The notes beneath the pieces were generated by a model. That model did not search any database. It saw nothing but the letters and a program-made list of their open reading frames with translations, and was not told the DNA's origin. From the NCBI RefSeq assembly GCF_052857255.1, contig NC_135502.1, positions 188,353,806 through 188,417,805 on the forward strand: a stretch of DNA of 64,000 nt, given 5' to 3'. Within the stretch, counting starts at the first letter, position 1, and each line of letters begins with the position of its first letter. The DNA comes from Amblyomma americanum. Taxonomy: Eukaryota; Arthropoda; Arachnida; Ixodida; Ixodidae. This document shows, piece by piece, positions 31,889-42,639 of the stretch. The translations under genes were made by a program, and so were the position numbers.

Positions 31889-32382
31889 TATAGTGTTCTG
31901 GAAGGGGGTAGTGGGTTCAGGGAGAGCCCGCGGGTGCGCCATCTCACGTCGATAGCGCGAGATGGCGCCACCGGAGCACCGGCTGCAAAGAACCCGCGAC
32001 ATACGCGCGATATGCGCTGCATTCTCAGCGCCGAGAAAGCTGTGTGCATCTGGTGTAACACCGAGAATCTTACGCCTGCAGCTCCAATGCATGTTTCTTA
32101 AAACCAACCTCTCAAGACAAAGAGCCTGGAAAAGGTGGAAAGGCGGACATGCCATAAGTTTGGGCGAAGATAAAGCCGACCCGACGAGTGCAGAGACAGA
32201 GCCGCCGTACGACGATCCGGTTGCATTTCTGAACGCAGACCTCAAAAACAGGGCAGAAGTAAAATTGTGGTTGAGCAAATCGCTTAATTTTCCATCAAAA
32301 TTCTCGATGCACGTCCAGACGCAATCACATTCACTGTTAAAGTTAGCTAAACATTTGCGGCACGCGTACTTACGCATCCTGA

Positions 32383-33374
32383 TGTGATGACCCCCCATAA
32401 TGCGCAGGTCCACACGGGACGGAGAGGCAAAGAGACACCGTATGGCTCAGTTTAAACAAACAGATATATTCAATAATTACACATGATTAAGATTATACAT
32501 CAGAGGCTGGGGACGATGGAGGGGCTCCGGAGTTGATCTCGAACGGTTGCTGGCAGAAGCTGCACGCCGTCGGGCTTCGGCGCTGAAGGCCCCCTTGGCG
32601 AACGATGTCGTCCTGAGCGTGCCTTCTTCGGTACTGCTTGTCGATTTCTATATCCTCTTCTCCCCACACTCCCTAGGGTGAGGACGCCCACGCCGGAAGG
32701 GGGGGGGGGGGGCTAGGGCTTTCACTTGGGCGCACAAACACACCACCGCACTTATGGTCTCGCCCCCCTCACGTGTTGAGTCCGAGGGAAAGAAGGTTGT
32801 CTTCGAGGTAGCTCATAGCGTCGGCTGTGGTAAGGCGCGCTCTGGCCCGCTGACAGTTCCCGCGGGTCACCGGCCTCTGTTCTCCATCAAATGACACTCG
32901 CCCCTCAAGGCCGGAACGCGAGGTCGCTAAAAGGCCGGGAAAGTGGTCCCTTGTCCTGGGATGTTCTCGGGAGGGTTGATTGATGAGGCCCGCCGTCTTG
33001 CCACGGGGCCAGGCCCGCCGAAACGAGGCCGCCCTGGAACGAACACGGCAATTGGGGAAGATAACGCCCGTCTCCCAGCGGCGGCGGCGGCGGCGGCGTT
33101 CGACTCGTGCCGACACTATGGAAAGGGGGTCTGGTTGGACTTAAACCCCTTCGTTCTGGTCGTCACTCTCAACGAGTATGGCTCGGTAATTGATGATGCC
33201 GCTGTCATCTGGGTCGTCTCCATGCGGTCCACGGCGGCAGGCCCAAACGCAATCTCACTCAAGTTGCTTGCAGCCATATACAGTAGAAACATGAAAGGGT
33301 TCCGGTTGTGCTTTCGCCGCCACTGGGGGCTCCGTCTACGCCGCGCCGTCGAACGCGGAACCTCGTAGCACACA
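32383..33374 (-). repeat. Candidate solo LTR
   Basis: A roughly 990-bp block with TG-CA-like borders. On the minus strand it has a GC-rich upstream part with a CGC trinucleotide run (about 33076-33098), then a TATA-poor pyrimidine region and an AT stretch (AATTATTGAATATATC) near its 3' end. It differs sharply in composition from its surroundings and encodes no recognised protein. I could not identify a target duplication, so both borders and LTR identity are tentative. Confidence 0.35.
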
Positions 33375-33513
33375 CAAGGAACGTCACACTGAGCAGAGAG
33401 ATGCCGAATCGGCGAGGCTTTATTTCATCAAGTTCCCCTTTTATTTTCCAAAGTACACATTCACTGAAATCTAGAGAGATAATTCCTGCTACGTTGATGC
33501 CATTAGTAGGCGG

Positions 33514-34591
33514 TCACGGCGGTTCCTGCAATGCGCGAAATTTTGTAATATACATGTAAAAAAGAAAGTAGGGGAACCAATGGTAGCAAACAAGTTTATT
33601 GGTACAATAAACGTGCAGCCACCTCTTTTTCAAGGCACTGCTTATGGCTGCTACGAGAGAGGCACTATAGACAACGCTTATCTTCGTGAACAATTTCTTT
33701 TTCCGCCGTTCCTGTTGCGAATCGTTCAGCCCTTTTACATAAAAGTGCAGCCTTGTTGGCACACAGAACTTCGTCAACTCTGTTGTGAGCGCATCGGCCT
33801 GCTGGCTGCAACCTAAGGCATAACGAAAATTTGCCTTCACAAGCACCATTAAATCTACTATGCTGTCACTGCAGAGTTTCTTGCGACTGAAGAAAACAGG
33901 GAATATGTTCTCTAACTTCTTCACTGCCCGGAAAAGGTCTTGCGAAAGATACAACAACTCTCCCTTGTCACATATCACTGTGAACTCAGAATTCCTGCCT
34001 TCCTTATTGGAGCTTTTCAACAGAAAAACTTTGCAGTGCTTGCAGTCATAACGTTGAAGAAACTTTCGGGCAACATACCCTGCCATATAATGTATAAGCC
34101 GGTCGTCGCTCTTCTGCTATACATACCCTCTGTGCTCAGCAGAAATACTCTGAAGCATGCGCTCGGACGAAGCTAGGTTGCCTTTCTCGATGAGCTGGTC
34201 GATTGCAGCAACCATGTCTTCTTTAGCAGGAGCATCGCACGCATCCTGGAGAAAACTAATTTCTCCACTGCCTCTATTAAGGTCAGCACTTCCTGAGCGC
34301 ACTGTCTTGGCAAGAATGTAAAACGACAAGCTGTTGACGACAATAAGAAACTGTGTGGGGGTTGGGTGGTCGTTGGACCCGCAGGATTGCCTGATTATGC
34401 CAAATAAATTTTCCAGTGGATCCTGGCTCAATCTGGATGTCATGATGTACTAAAATCCATGGCTGGAAAATTCGGCGTCTTTCCTCATCTTTCGGCACGG
34501 TAAACAACAACGGCTGCTTTCCTTTCGTCCACTTTAAGCCGGTTTGACACCCGGGAGCAAAGCAGAGTCGTTGCTGTTGAGGGTTCGGCAT
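33514..34591 (-). pseudogene. P-element-like (THAP9-type) transposase, internally deleted
   Basis: From ATG 34591 the minus strand encodes a THAP-type zinc finger start (CFAPGCQTGLKW, FTVPKDEERRRIF). Soon after, in another frame from 34443, comes the P-transposase C-terminal block TSRLSQDPLENLFGIIRQ, ending before TAG at 34117-34119. The same frame then continues DDRLIHYMAGYVARKFLQ, CKHCKV and further to 33514. The catalytic RNase H-like middle is missing, so the gene is an internal-deletion derivative. Such proteins excise and insert the element by binding its ends. Right next to it (34815-34848) is the TIR. Confidence 0.75.
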
Positions 34592-34848
34592 TTCTACGTT
34601 TCACGAATGAAGAAGGCAGCCGGCGAAACAAACTAAAATGATGCGCTGAAAAAACGGAGAACAGCCAAAACCGCACACTATACGTGAACAAACATGCGAG
34701 AGACAGAACATGGGCACCACTAACTGCCAGCCCACGCGACTACAGTGCCGCCGCTAACATCCGGGTCCCGTCCGCACTCGCGGCCTCGCCGCAATGCATG
34801 GGGCGCGCCGGCTGCTGAACCCACTACCCCCTTCTAGAACACTATACC

Positions 34849-35569
34849 GCTGGGCACTGAAGACCAAACGGTTGTCAGCACAATTCCTTGAGCATCTACA
34901 GTTTTTTATCAGTATTTTAATTTATCGGCATAAAGTGACGCAAAATGTTCTGTACAAATTTCGCAGCTGGGTATTTATCCCCGTCATTCGGATTATATTC
35001 TGCCACGGAATGACATTGCGCTTCGGTCTTCCAACCTTGTATATTTGGATAGATGATATGTTTGCATTCTTTTTAAACAGAGCAGTCGCTGGCGCCACCA
35101 TGACTACACTGCACCATGACCATTCTCTGGAACCATTTTTAATGCTTTCTTTCTTAATCTGGATAACCATCCTCATGAAGTCCTATAATGATATTAGTTA
35201 TTTGCTGGCCTCTAAGATTTCTTGGCCTGGTAGTGGTGGCGTATCAAAGCAACACCAAATAGAATGGACTAATGTGGCTGGCTGCGGCATTCAGTGCAGA
35301 CACCAAATTTTGGCTGCATATTTTCTTCTTATTAGTGATGCGCAAGACATTTTAGCGATGTAGTAAATCACAACGACGAAGGCGTGATTACACCGCAGTC
35401 TTCTCATTCCTAGCATCACCAGTACTGAACTTGGACGACGTACGCTTTTTTTTCACCACTCCGCTGTTGAAACCGAAGCATATGAATGGCGAATGCCAAA
35501 TGGTGATCAGTGTATAGTAAATTGCTTTACGCATCATTTCAAAAAATCAAACACGCAACTAAGAGCTAT
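34849..35569. other. Intergenic, no recognised feature
   Basis: A 189-codon plus-strand frame begins inside the TIR and is hydrophobic and low in similarity to anything I know. I treat it as chance. Confidence 0.4.
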
Positions 35570-35850
35570 CTATCTATTATGACCTTCAGCCTGACTACAC
35601 CCACTGCAAAGCCCTCTCCCGTGCCTCTCCTTTGCCGGCTGCGCCCACTGTATTCCTGCAAATTTCTTAACCTTATCCGCCCACGTAACCTTCTGCCGCC
35701 CCCTGTTACGATTACTTTCTCTTGGAATCCACTCCGTTACCCTTAAGGACCAGCGGTTATCTTGCCTGCGCATTACATGCTCTGCCGAAGCCCATTTCTT
35801 CCTCTCTATTTCGACTATAGGATATCATTAACCTGCGTTTGTTCTCTCAT
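35570..35850 (-). pseudogene. RTE-like LINE ORF2 C-terminal fragment
   Basis: The minus frame reads HVMRRQDNRWSLRVTEWIPRE, then RGRQKVTWADKVKKFAG and QWAQPAKERHG, the familiar end of many endonuclease/RT LINE proteins (GHV-R--DNRW--xV-EW-PR). RT itself is absent, consistent with 5' truncation. The clade is uncertain between RTE and related groups. Confidence 0.6.
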
Positions 35851-36094
35851 CTACTCTGCCGCTTCCGGTCTCATAACGTTACACCTATCATTTTTACATA
35901 TTTCGAACAAATATATCCAGCGTAAGGACGCAGACAGACACACAGCACGACGCTGGGTCATCCTGTGCGCCTCTCTCTGTGCGATTTTTTTTATCTTGCA
36001 TTTAATAAAAGCTCTCTGTATATTCCTTTAAACTCACGAGCTACTGCCTATAGTGTACTACCAGGGTCAGGGAAAGAACGAGAAGTAGACCAGT

Positions 36095-36362
36095 GATACA
36101 AAAATTGCTTTTTCAGGAAAGGAGAGTGCAGTATCTGTCTCAATTCTGCGTGAACACTTGAACCGCGATGTAAGGGAAGTAAGGAAGGTGGGAGTGAAAG
36201 AGGCGCCGTAGTGGAGGGCTCTGGAATAATTTCGACAACCTGCGGACGTTCATCATGAACTGATACCGTTTTGTATTTCGCCTTCATCGAAACACAACCG
36301 CCGCGGTCGGGCTGGAACCTGGGTACTCCGGTCAGTAGCCCAGCGTCAGCCACCGCGGCGGT
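36095..36362 (-). mobile_element. tRNA-derived SINE, long subfamily, box A deleted
   Basis: The minus strand starts GCCGCGGTGGCTGACGCTGGGC, lacking the usual CAGTGGTTA segment after GGCT, so box A is damaged. A box B-like stretch (GGTTCCAGCCC), the core GGTTGTCGAAATTATTCC and the long-subfamily 3' half follow, similar to 24296-24612. Confidence 0.75.
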
Positions 36363-37320
36363 GCAAATAGACCCAGACCGGCGGTGCAAGAACACCAGAC
36401 CATATAGTGATACTGATCTGGCTGGCATCGACATTCCAAAGCGTCTCAATAGAATATATGTTCAGTCATATCTTCCTGGGCATATATTTTTTCATATATC
36501 TGTGCGCTACCTTAGTTTCAATCATACAATAAGTACTCACTTTCAAATCCTGATTTCTTGCTGTAGCTTCGCGGCCGTGCAGCCGAGCACAACCTACGGT
36601 GGTCGGCTGCATATATGCATAAAAAGGCGACACCATGCCCCTATGAGTTCGCGCCTTAGGCCCTGTTGTACATATTGCAAGTTGCACACAAGTGACCACG
36701 CAGTGCATTCGGTGCTCGGAAAGAAGAATAAAAGACAGTTAGTGAATTTATATAGCCAACCATTCATGTGCTATAAATGTTGAACAACATATGACAGTCG
36801 AGGTTCAGTGCATGCAGAGGTGGGATGAACGAATATTGTGCACAAAACTGCCGTAACGTGGGAGAAACACAGAAAAGCACAAAACACATTCCCGTGTTTA
36901 AACTCTCGTCTTCTTGTTGTGTTGAGTTAAAAAATTTCGTAACAGTCGAGGTGGAAATGCAAAAAATATTTTCTTGTGAATGTTAATTGTCTGTACACAT
37001 TAATCTTGAGAAGATGTTCAGTAATCACCGAGCGCCGTGTAGAAAAGCGAGAGTAGACTGTTTCCAGCGTCCAAATATCGACTGTCCATCCACATTTAAG
37101 GATCTTCCGACCTCATTTCGGGGATAGGCCACTGAAATTTCAATTTTCGAAGTTGGCTGGAGCAACATAGATATATTGTGACGCATTAAAGGGGACGTGC
37201 AGCCGTTCTCCAGAACGCTCCCTCTTTAATCACCTCGTCTTCGTGGTCTTGCTCGCTCCTGCATGCCGCTCCTCTATCTCTTCTTTGCGGCTCCTCTACG
37301 AAAATTTAGGGCGAGCTTAA
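36363..37320. other. Intergenic, no recognised feature
   Basis: No coding motif or repeat structure identified. Confidence 0.4.
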
Positions 37321-37325
37321 GTGCG

Positions 37326-37745
37326 CGAGGCGAAAGCCATTCTGCACACACTTTGACTAATTAATGACTAATTGCTAATTAATGAGTGCTTGTTGGGCAG
37401 CACGGCTACAAATTCACGAACACTAAGGGGGACGTTAACGATCGTTTCTTTTTAATTTTTTCATTTGTTGCTCTAACTTTTTAATTTTTTAATTTTTCGT
37501 CAAGTTCTTTATATATGGCTCTTTTTATATTTTATTTTTAATCAGTTGCTAATTAATACCTAATTAAGAATTAATGGCGGATCACTAATTGACGAGTAAT
37601 TACTATCCGCCCATTACTTAGTAAATGCAAAGAGTATATGCATTATAGCAATTATGCTATTGATAACGTCATAGTGTGAAAGAATTCGTGGACGGGGGGA
37701 CGGAAGGACAATGAGCTCTTAAAGGCTTTCGCCTTTTCACGCGTT
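37326..37745. repeat. AT-rich repeat with short inverted ends (MITE-like candidate)
   Basis: The left end has GAGGCGAAAGCC and the right end the complement GGCTTTCGCCTT. The interior has many TAATTAAT/CTAATTGCTAATTAATGA words and poly-T stretches. Layout suggests a small foldback or MITE-like element, but the target duplication is unclear. Confidence 0.4.
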
Positions 37746-38357
37746 TAAATCGTTTTTGATCCAATCAGTCATAGAAAACCTGCTTCAAACACAAAACTTA
37801 ATTACCTGAAGAGCTGCGCTCGAACTTAGCATTGCCGTGTACTGTAATCGTCGGTCAGTTCCTGGTCGCCAGAAAACGTCCTGGAGGGGCTTTAAGCCCA
37901 TGTATCACTGAAGAACATTAAGCAGCTTACAATTTGCGATTTACTTATTGAGCGTGATATGAATTTTGCTCAGTAATTGTGAGCATAAACAATGAACGTT
38001 TCGTCTGCAGCCCAGCACTGTGGATATTTGCCAGCTTGCTCGTCTAGTAACTCAGTTACAGTCGTGGTGGAAGAAAATAATTTAGCGGTAGTAGCTCGAT
38101 TAATTTATGGTGTCTTCGGCCGACGACACTCGCGGAGTTTTCTGCGCACTCGTGCGGTGCCGCACGTTCGGCTGGCTGTCACTCGTGCGGCGCCGTACGT
38201 TCGGCTGGGACGAGCACGACACGAGTGCGCGCCACAGTGGAGACTGACGGTCGAGCGCGGTGCAATCACGTCGTGCAGAGCGCGCTAGCAGGCGCCGGGA
38301 GAGCCGGCAGCAGACGACTCGGCGAACGTCTCGTGCAGCTTCACTACCGCATTCCAA

Positions 38358-40170
38358 ATGCACCGGAAAGAGCAAATGAACAATAAATGTCGCGCCCGCT
38401 TTCTTCTTGCATTGTTGGAGTCCAGTAGTTCAACGGCAAGTGAAGATGAGCTAGTCGCCGCTATTCATGAGCATGGTCGCCTGTACCAGCGGCTGAAAGT
38501 GGACAACTCCGTGACCAGCGTAGTGCCGCAATACAGCGATGAAGAGGTACGTTTAATAACGGCAGTTCGTTGCGCCTATCTGTTGTGCCCCGCTGTTTGG
38601 TCTTTTTGTTCATTTTCATTTCTTTAATGTGTCTATTTTCAGTTCCGGTGGCATTTTCGCCTGACCAGAACGACTTGAAATTTGTTGACGACGCAGATTG
38701 AAGACTCAAGCTGGTTTCCAAAAAAAATATTGGCATGGCGGAAAACCTCAGAAGACAGCCGAAGAACACGTTTTGTCCTTTCTATGGTAAATGACCGCGT
38801 AAAGAATTATCTTTCAAAGCGCATAACATATATGCGTTTGCACTATTCCTTTTCATATGTATGTTCACAGGCGTTCCCAGTCACTCGAATGCTTGCCTCT
38901 TTTTTGCAGGTATGCTGGTAACAAAGCCACCTTTAGATCTGTAGCACAGCTGTTTGGAATGGCAGAGAGCACACTACATAGTGTGGTGGACAGAGTTGCG
39001 GGCTTTTTGGAGGACGTTGCTCCAATGTACATAAGGATGCCCGGAACAGAGGCAGAGAAGATCCAGACGAGCTCTGACTTCAAAGCGGCAAGTTTGCTTT
39101 CCTGCAGAACCTTTAGAACATATGTGCATTTTTTTCTGGTACAGTTATTGCGCTAATGCAGGTGCATTTCCAATTTTTGAATGGCATGTATATGCTAGCT
39201 GATAATTAAAAATATGATTGTTTATATCCTAGCTCTAACTGTTTATTAGTTCGTGTTTGTGGTTATGTTTTAGCTGCAACTATAGGTCATGCCTTCGCAC
39301 GTACGAGACCGAATGAATGGTAAATCAACTGCAAGCACGATGAAGTGGCAGGGATGGTTTATCGCATGCGTCTTTCTATAGGAAGATTGGGACCGCGCTG
39401 TATAGATTTAACCACGCGTACTTTCACGTGATTATTTAGCTGAAGGATCCTCGCGCGCCTCATAATCGTCTGCGCATTGTGATATAGCGGTGCCTGTCCT
39501 GTTGTTTTCTTTTTTTTAGATCGCTGGATTTCCAGATGTGCTGGGAGCTATTGACCGCACCCACATTCCTACACGGTGTCCAGACAACAGAATTAAGGCC
39601 AGTTTTGTCGACAGGCATGACATGCCTACCTATGCCCTCCAAGGAGTTTGCAACGAGAGAAGAATGTTTACAGACGTGTTTTGTGGTCCCACGGGACGGT
39701 TCTACGACGCCAACGTATACAGTTACTCTTTCTTGAGTGAGAAGTTGCCTGCTGCATGTGAAGCGGGCCTCTTCCATGATCTCGGAGATGCAGCGTACCC
39801 TCTCCGCGAGTATATAATGACGCCGTTCCGCGACCATGGACACATGACTTCACTATAAAGAAGATTCAACTTCAAATTGAGCCAAACGCGAGCACGGATC
39901 GGGAACACTTTCGGCATTCTGAAATGCAGATTTCGGCAGTTGCTGCACGTCGAGTTTCACGGCATGGAGAGGGCCACAAAATTCATTATCGCCTGCTGTG
40001 TGCTACACAATATTTGCATAATGAACGGAGATGAGAACCATGAAGAAGTACAGTTGGCAGACGACCACAGCACCACCAACAGCACGCCACCAGATGATTC
40101 CACGACAGAGAGACTGCTGAGGCACCTTGGCGAAGTGAAAAGGCGCGCTTTGGCGCAATCTTTTTCTTGA
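38358..40170 (+). pseudogene. Harbinger transposase (DDE_Tnp_4 type), four exons
   Basis: Exons 38358-38546, 38643-38786, 38910-39087 and 39520-40170 are set by good splice signals; the third intron uses a GC donor (GCAAGT at 39088). Motifs: FRWHFRLTRTT, YAGNKATFRSVAQLFGMAES, GAIDRTHIPTRCP (first Asp), DVFCGPTGRFYDANVYS (second Asp), then RARIGNTFGILKCRFRQL. The last normally reads I-E-N; the codon is GGG, so the catalytic Glu is replaced by Gly. Exon 2 has an in-frame TGA and a net frameshift. TAA at 39856-39858 interrupts exon 4, which otherwise stays in frame to 40170. The enzyme would cut and paste this element and its MITEs; this copy cannot. Confidence 0.88.
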
Positions 40171-40280
40171 AGACAAGGACATAAATGCGACGTAAGGAAT
40201 GCTTTTATTTCATTTGTCAAAAAGAAAACCGAAAGCAAAACCCAAAAGCACTTCGGAGCTCAATACACCAACTGGAAAAG

Positions 40281-40890
40281 TCATACATCTTTTGAAAGGA
40301 TGCTTCTGATTAGCTCCATCTTTTCTTTGTGCCTTCTCTCCCCGGCCTCCTCCTTGTCCTTGTGTATATTCCAAAGAACCTCGCCAAAAGTGAGCCTTGT
40401 TTTCTTCGCGGCTGGAGGCGCAGTCTCCGCAGTGTCAGCGTCAGTACGTGGTGCTGCTACACTGGCCGCCCCGTTGTCTGATGTGCCGGCCTGGCTTGTA
40501 CTCGGTGCCGGTGTCATGCGCTCAACGCGCTCCACACCTCGCAATATCTCGGGGCATACACTGTAGTCTACCATAGCCACCATGGCCATTTCCTGCGCAA
40601 AAGGAATTTCTACAGAACTTGCCCCGCTCTGTCGGTTGTGCTTGCGCGCATTCGCAAGCACAACTTCTTCTTCGCCGTCTTAAAGCGGTTTTCACACTGC
40701 AACGCGGTTCTTTTCTTTTCGGTCACTGTTTCCACTTCTGCCGCGATCGCAGCCCACATGCTTTTTTTATCCTTGAATTTCTTCATGGGGCCCACGTCGG
40801 GCATGTAAAGGGCAACTTTTTAAAGAAGTAGGCGTGTTTCTTTGTCGTCCAACACTGAGACGAATTCTTTGCCGGAAGGCTCTCCATCTG
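40281..40890 (-). pseudogene. Harbinger accessory protein, Myb/SANT-like
   Basis: The minus frame has LDDKETRLLL-stop-KVALYMPDVGPMKKFKDKKSMW, AAIAAEVE and CENRFKTAKKK, a trihelix/SANT-like DNA-binding domain. A frame change at about 40675 leads to an acidic, Pro-rich linker and a basic C-terminal helix (WNIHKDKEEAGERRHKEKMEL). Harbinger elements need this partner for nuclear import and end binding of the transposase. It is convergent with the transposase, ending about 110 bp from it. The TAA near 40825 and the frameshift mark it as dead. Confidence 0.75.
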
Positions 40891-42639
40891 AAACAGATAT
40901 GAAATACTTTATACTATATTTGCATACTGTATTCCACTGTATAGCAGAAAGCATGTTCTTTTTAAATACGCATATGTGTTGCAATAGGTCTCACACATTT
41001 TTTCTTTACATATAAGATTAGTTTAATTTTTGTTCTTTGCATGTTCACCGTGGCTATTTTTGATTTCAATGACGGTTTTAATAAACTGAACTCAAAACGA
41101 GCTGTGTGTGTGTGTGTCATTTAATTGGCTGCTTAAATAACCCAGCACGTGAGTTGAGCGCTGCCAAAACAATCAATAAAGGGGTTGCAATGATTTACAA
41201 AACACAATTGGAAAAATTTTATTTTATGTTTAATTTAATTGCTGAACCTCATTTAAATGTATGCGTCCTGCAATCCAGGGATGGACAACGGGTCGGGGAT
41301 TTGCCATGCATGGGTAATCCGCATCCTTCACCGTTTTTTTTCTTTTGACCGAAAAATTTGATGACATGCAATTGAACAGATTATACTATTCCCTAACCGC
41401 CCCTCTATGCATTGGTAGATATGAATCCGGCATCGGCATACGCGTTAGGTGACGCCCATTTCAGGTCATTTCAGAAAACGATGTCTTCATTGAAGATCAG
41501 ATATTTTAATTAACATCGATTGCTTGGCTGCTAACACTGCAAGAGGACAGAAGAACATGCGTGGCACAGCATTATTGGAGAAGTACACCAGCCTTCACGG
41601 CGTGTCCCTGTTACGTCGCTCTCTCCACGAATGGTTTCAGTAGTCTCCGTTACGGGCATACTGCAAACTCTGGGAGAAGGCGAAATCAGGTTACGAGTCG
41701 AGTTGCCATACCTGCAAGTAAAAGAACTTTTTCCCTGTTCTCCGAAATTCGTTTATTGATGTCGTTGTGACTTTCAGTCAGTCTTAAACACTTTCACGAC
41801 TCCTGTAACTCGATGTCCCATTTTTGCACGCTCTAATTTAATTATGCAAAATATGAGCCAGCTTTAAACAGACGTCTTTCCCGCCAAGTCATCCCCTCTG
41901 GATGTCTCTTGGCCCTCTTGAAGTGTTGCTATGAACTCTTGCACTTTAGATGGATCTAATATTCAATGACAGAAAAAGCACGCACAAATATTAGCAACCC
42001 ATGAAAACCCAGGCTGGCTCCCTGCAGTCCAAGTTCATTTCATACCCCATCCCGTATCCTTCAAAAGAAAGGAGTTTTTTTTTTTCAACCTGCCTGAAGA
42101 GTTTGCAGTTCTTCGTCTGTAAGCTCACATTTAAAACATTTCCCGTCGACATATAGCTGCACTGAATTCTTTGTGCAGCGGCACCAGCAACACTTCTCAC
42201 AGGCGATGACTTTCGCTGAACTGTCGTCTGGTGAAATCAAATTCCGCGCGAGCTTCGCATATGGCGCTAGAGGTGAAAGAAACACACTACACGCCGCCGC
42301 ACGTTCGGCTGGCACCGTGATGAAGAGCAACTCGTGTAGTATTTGACGTCACTTCCTGAGCACCAGCACGGAGGCAGTGCGGCTCAGCCGAAGACACCAT
42401 TAATGAAAGCGATCACTCAAGTCCTCTTATGAGAGGTCTTCATATTTGACGAAAACGTCCAAAAGCAGGATTTGTTTGCCGCTTTAACATCGCTTCCCAG
42501 GTACCTCAGTCCACCCCCACGTAATTCCGCCACTTCCGCTTCTACCACTTTTCTTTTTTCGCGAAAGCCGATGACCGCTGAGCCGGCTGAGCAGAAGAGC
42601 CGATCGACTCACCTACCTTCGAAGAGCTCCAGCTCGTTC

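Larger units (their letters stand above)
31889..34848 (-). mobile_element. THAP/P-like DNA transposon with 34-bp TIRs (2960 bp, internally deleted, nested LTR)
   Basis: The ends are inverted copies: 31889-31922 and 34815-34848 match at 33 of 34 positions, beginning GGTATAGTGTTCT. Inside, on the minus strand next to the right end, is a transposase remnant with THAP and P-transposase C-terminal blocks. The only outer direct repeat is a possible GCT (31886-31888, 34849-34851); no 8-bp duplication as expected for P elements is visible. The superfamily is therefore set by the protein, not the target site. A candidate LTR at 32383-33374 interrupts the left part. Confidence 0.72.
38108..42399 (+). 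mobile_element. PIF/Harbinger DNA transposon, full length but decayed (4292 bp)
   Basis: Bounded by perfect 13-bp TIRs TGGTGTCTTCGGC (38108-38120) and its complement (42387-42399), flanked by TTA on each side (38105-38107, 42400-42402). Subterminal copies of GCACGTTCGGCTGG occur at about 38162 and 42297, with a variant (GTACGTTCGGCTGG) at about 38194. It encodes both proteins typical of the superfamily: a plus-strand DDE transposase (38358-40170) and a convergent minus-strand Myb/SANT-like protein (40281-40890). The stretch 40900-42390 holds no further recognised gene. Confidence 0.9.

Noticed and set aside
34794..35363. 189-codon hydrophobic frame as a membrane protein gene
   Set aside because: It begins inside the 34-bp TIR of the THAP element and has no family resemblance or supporting signals.
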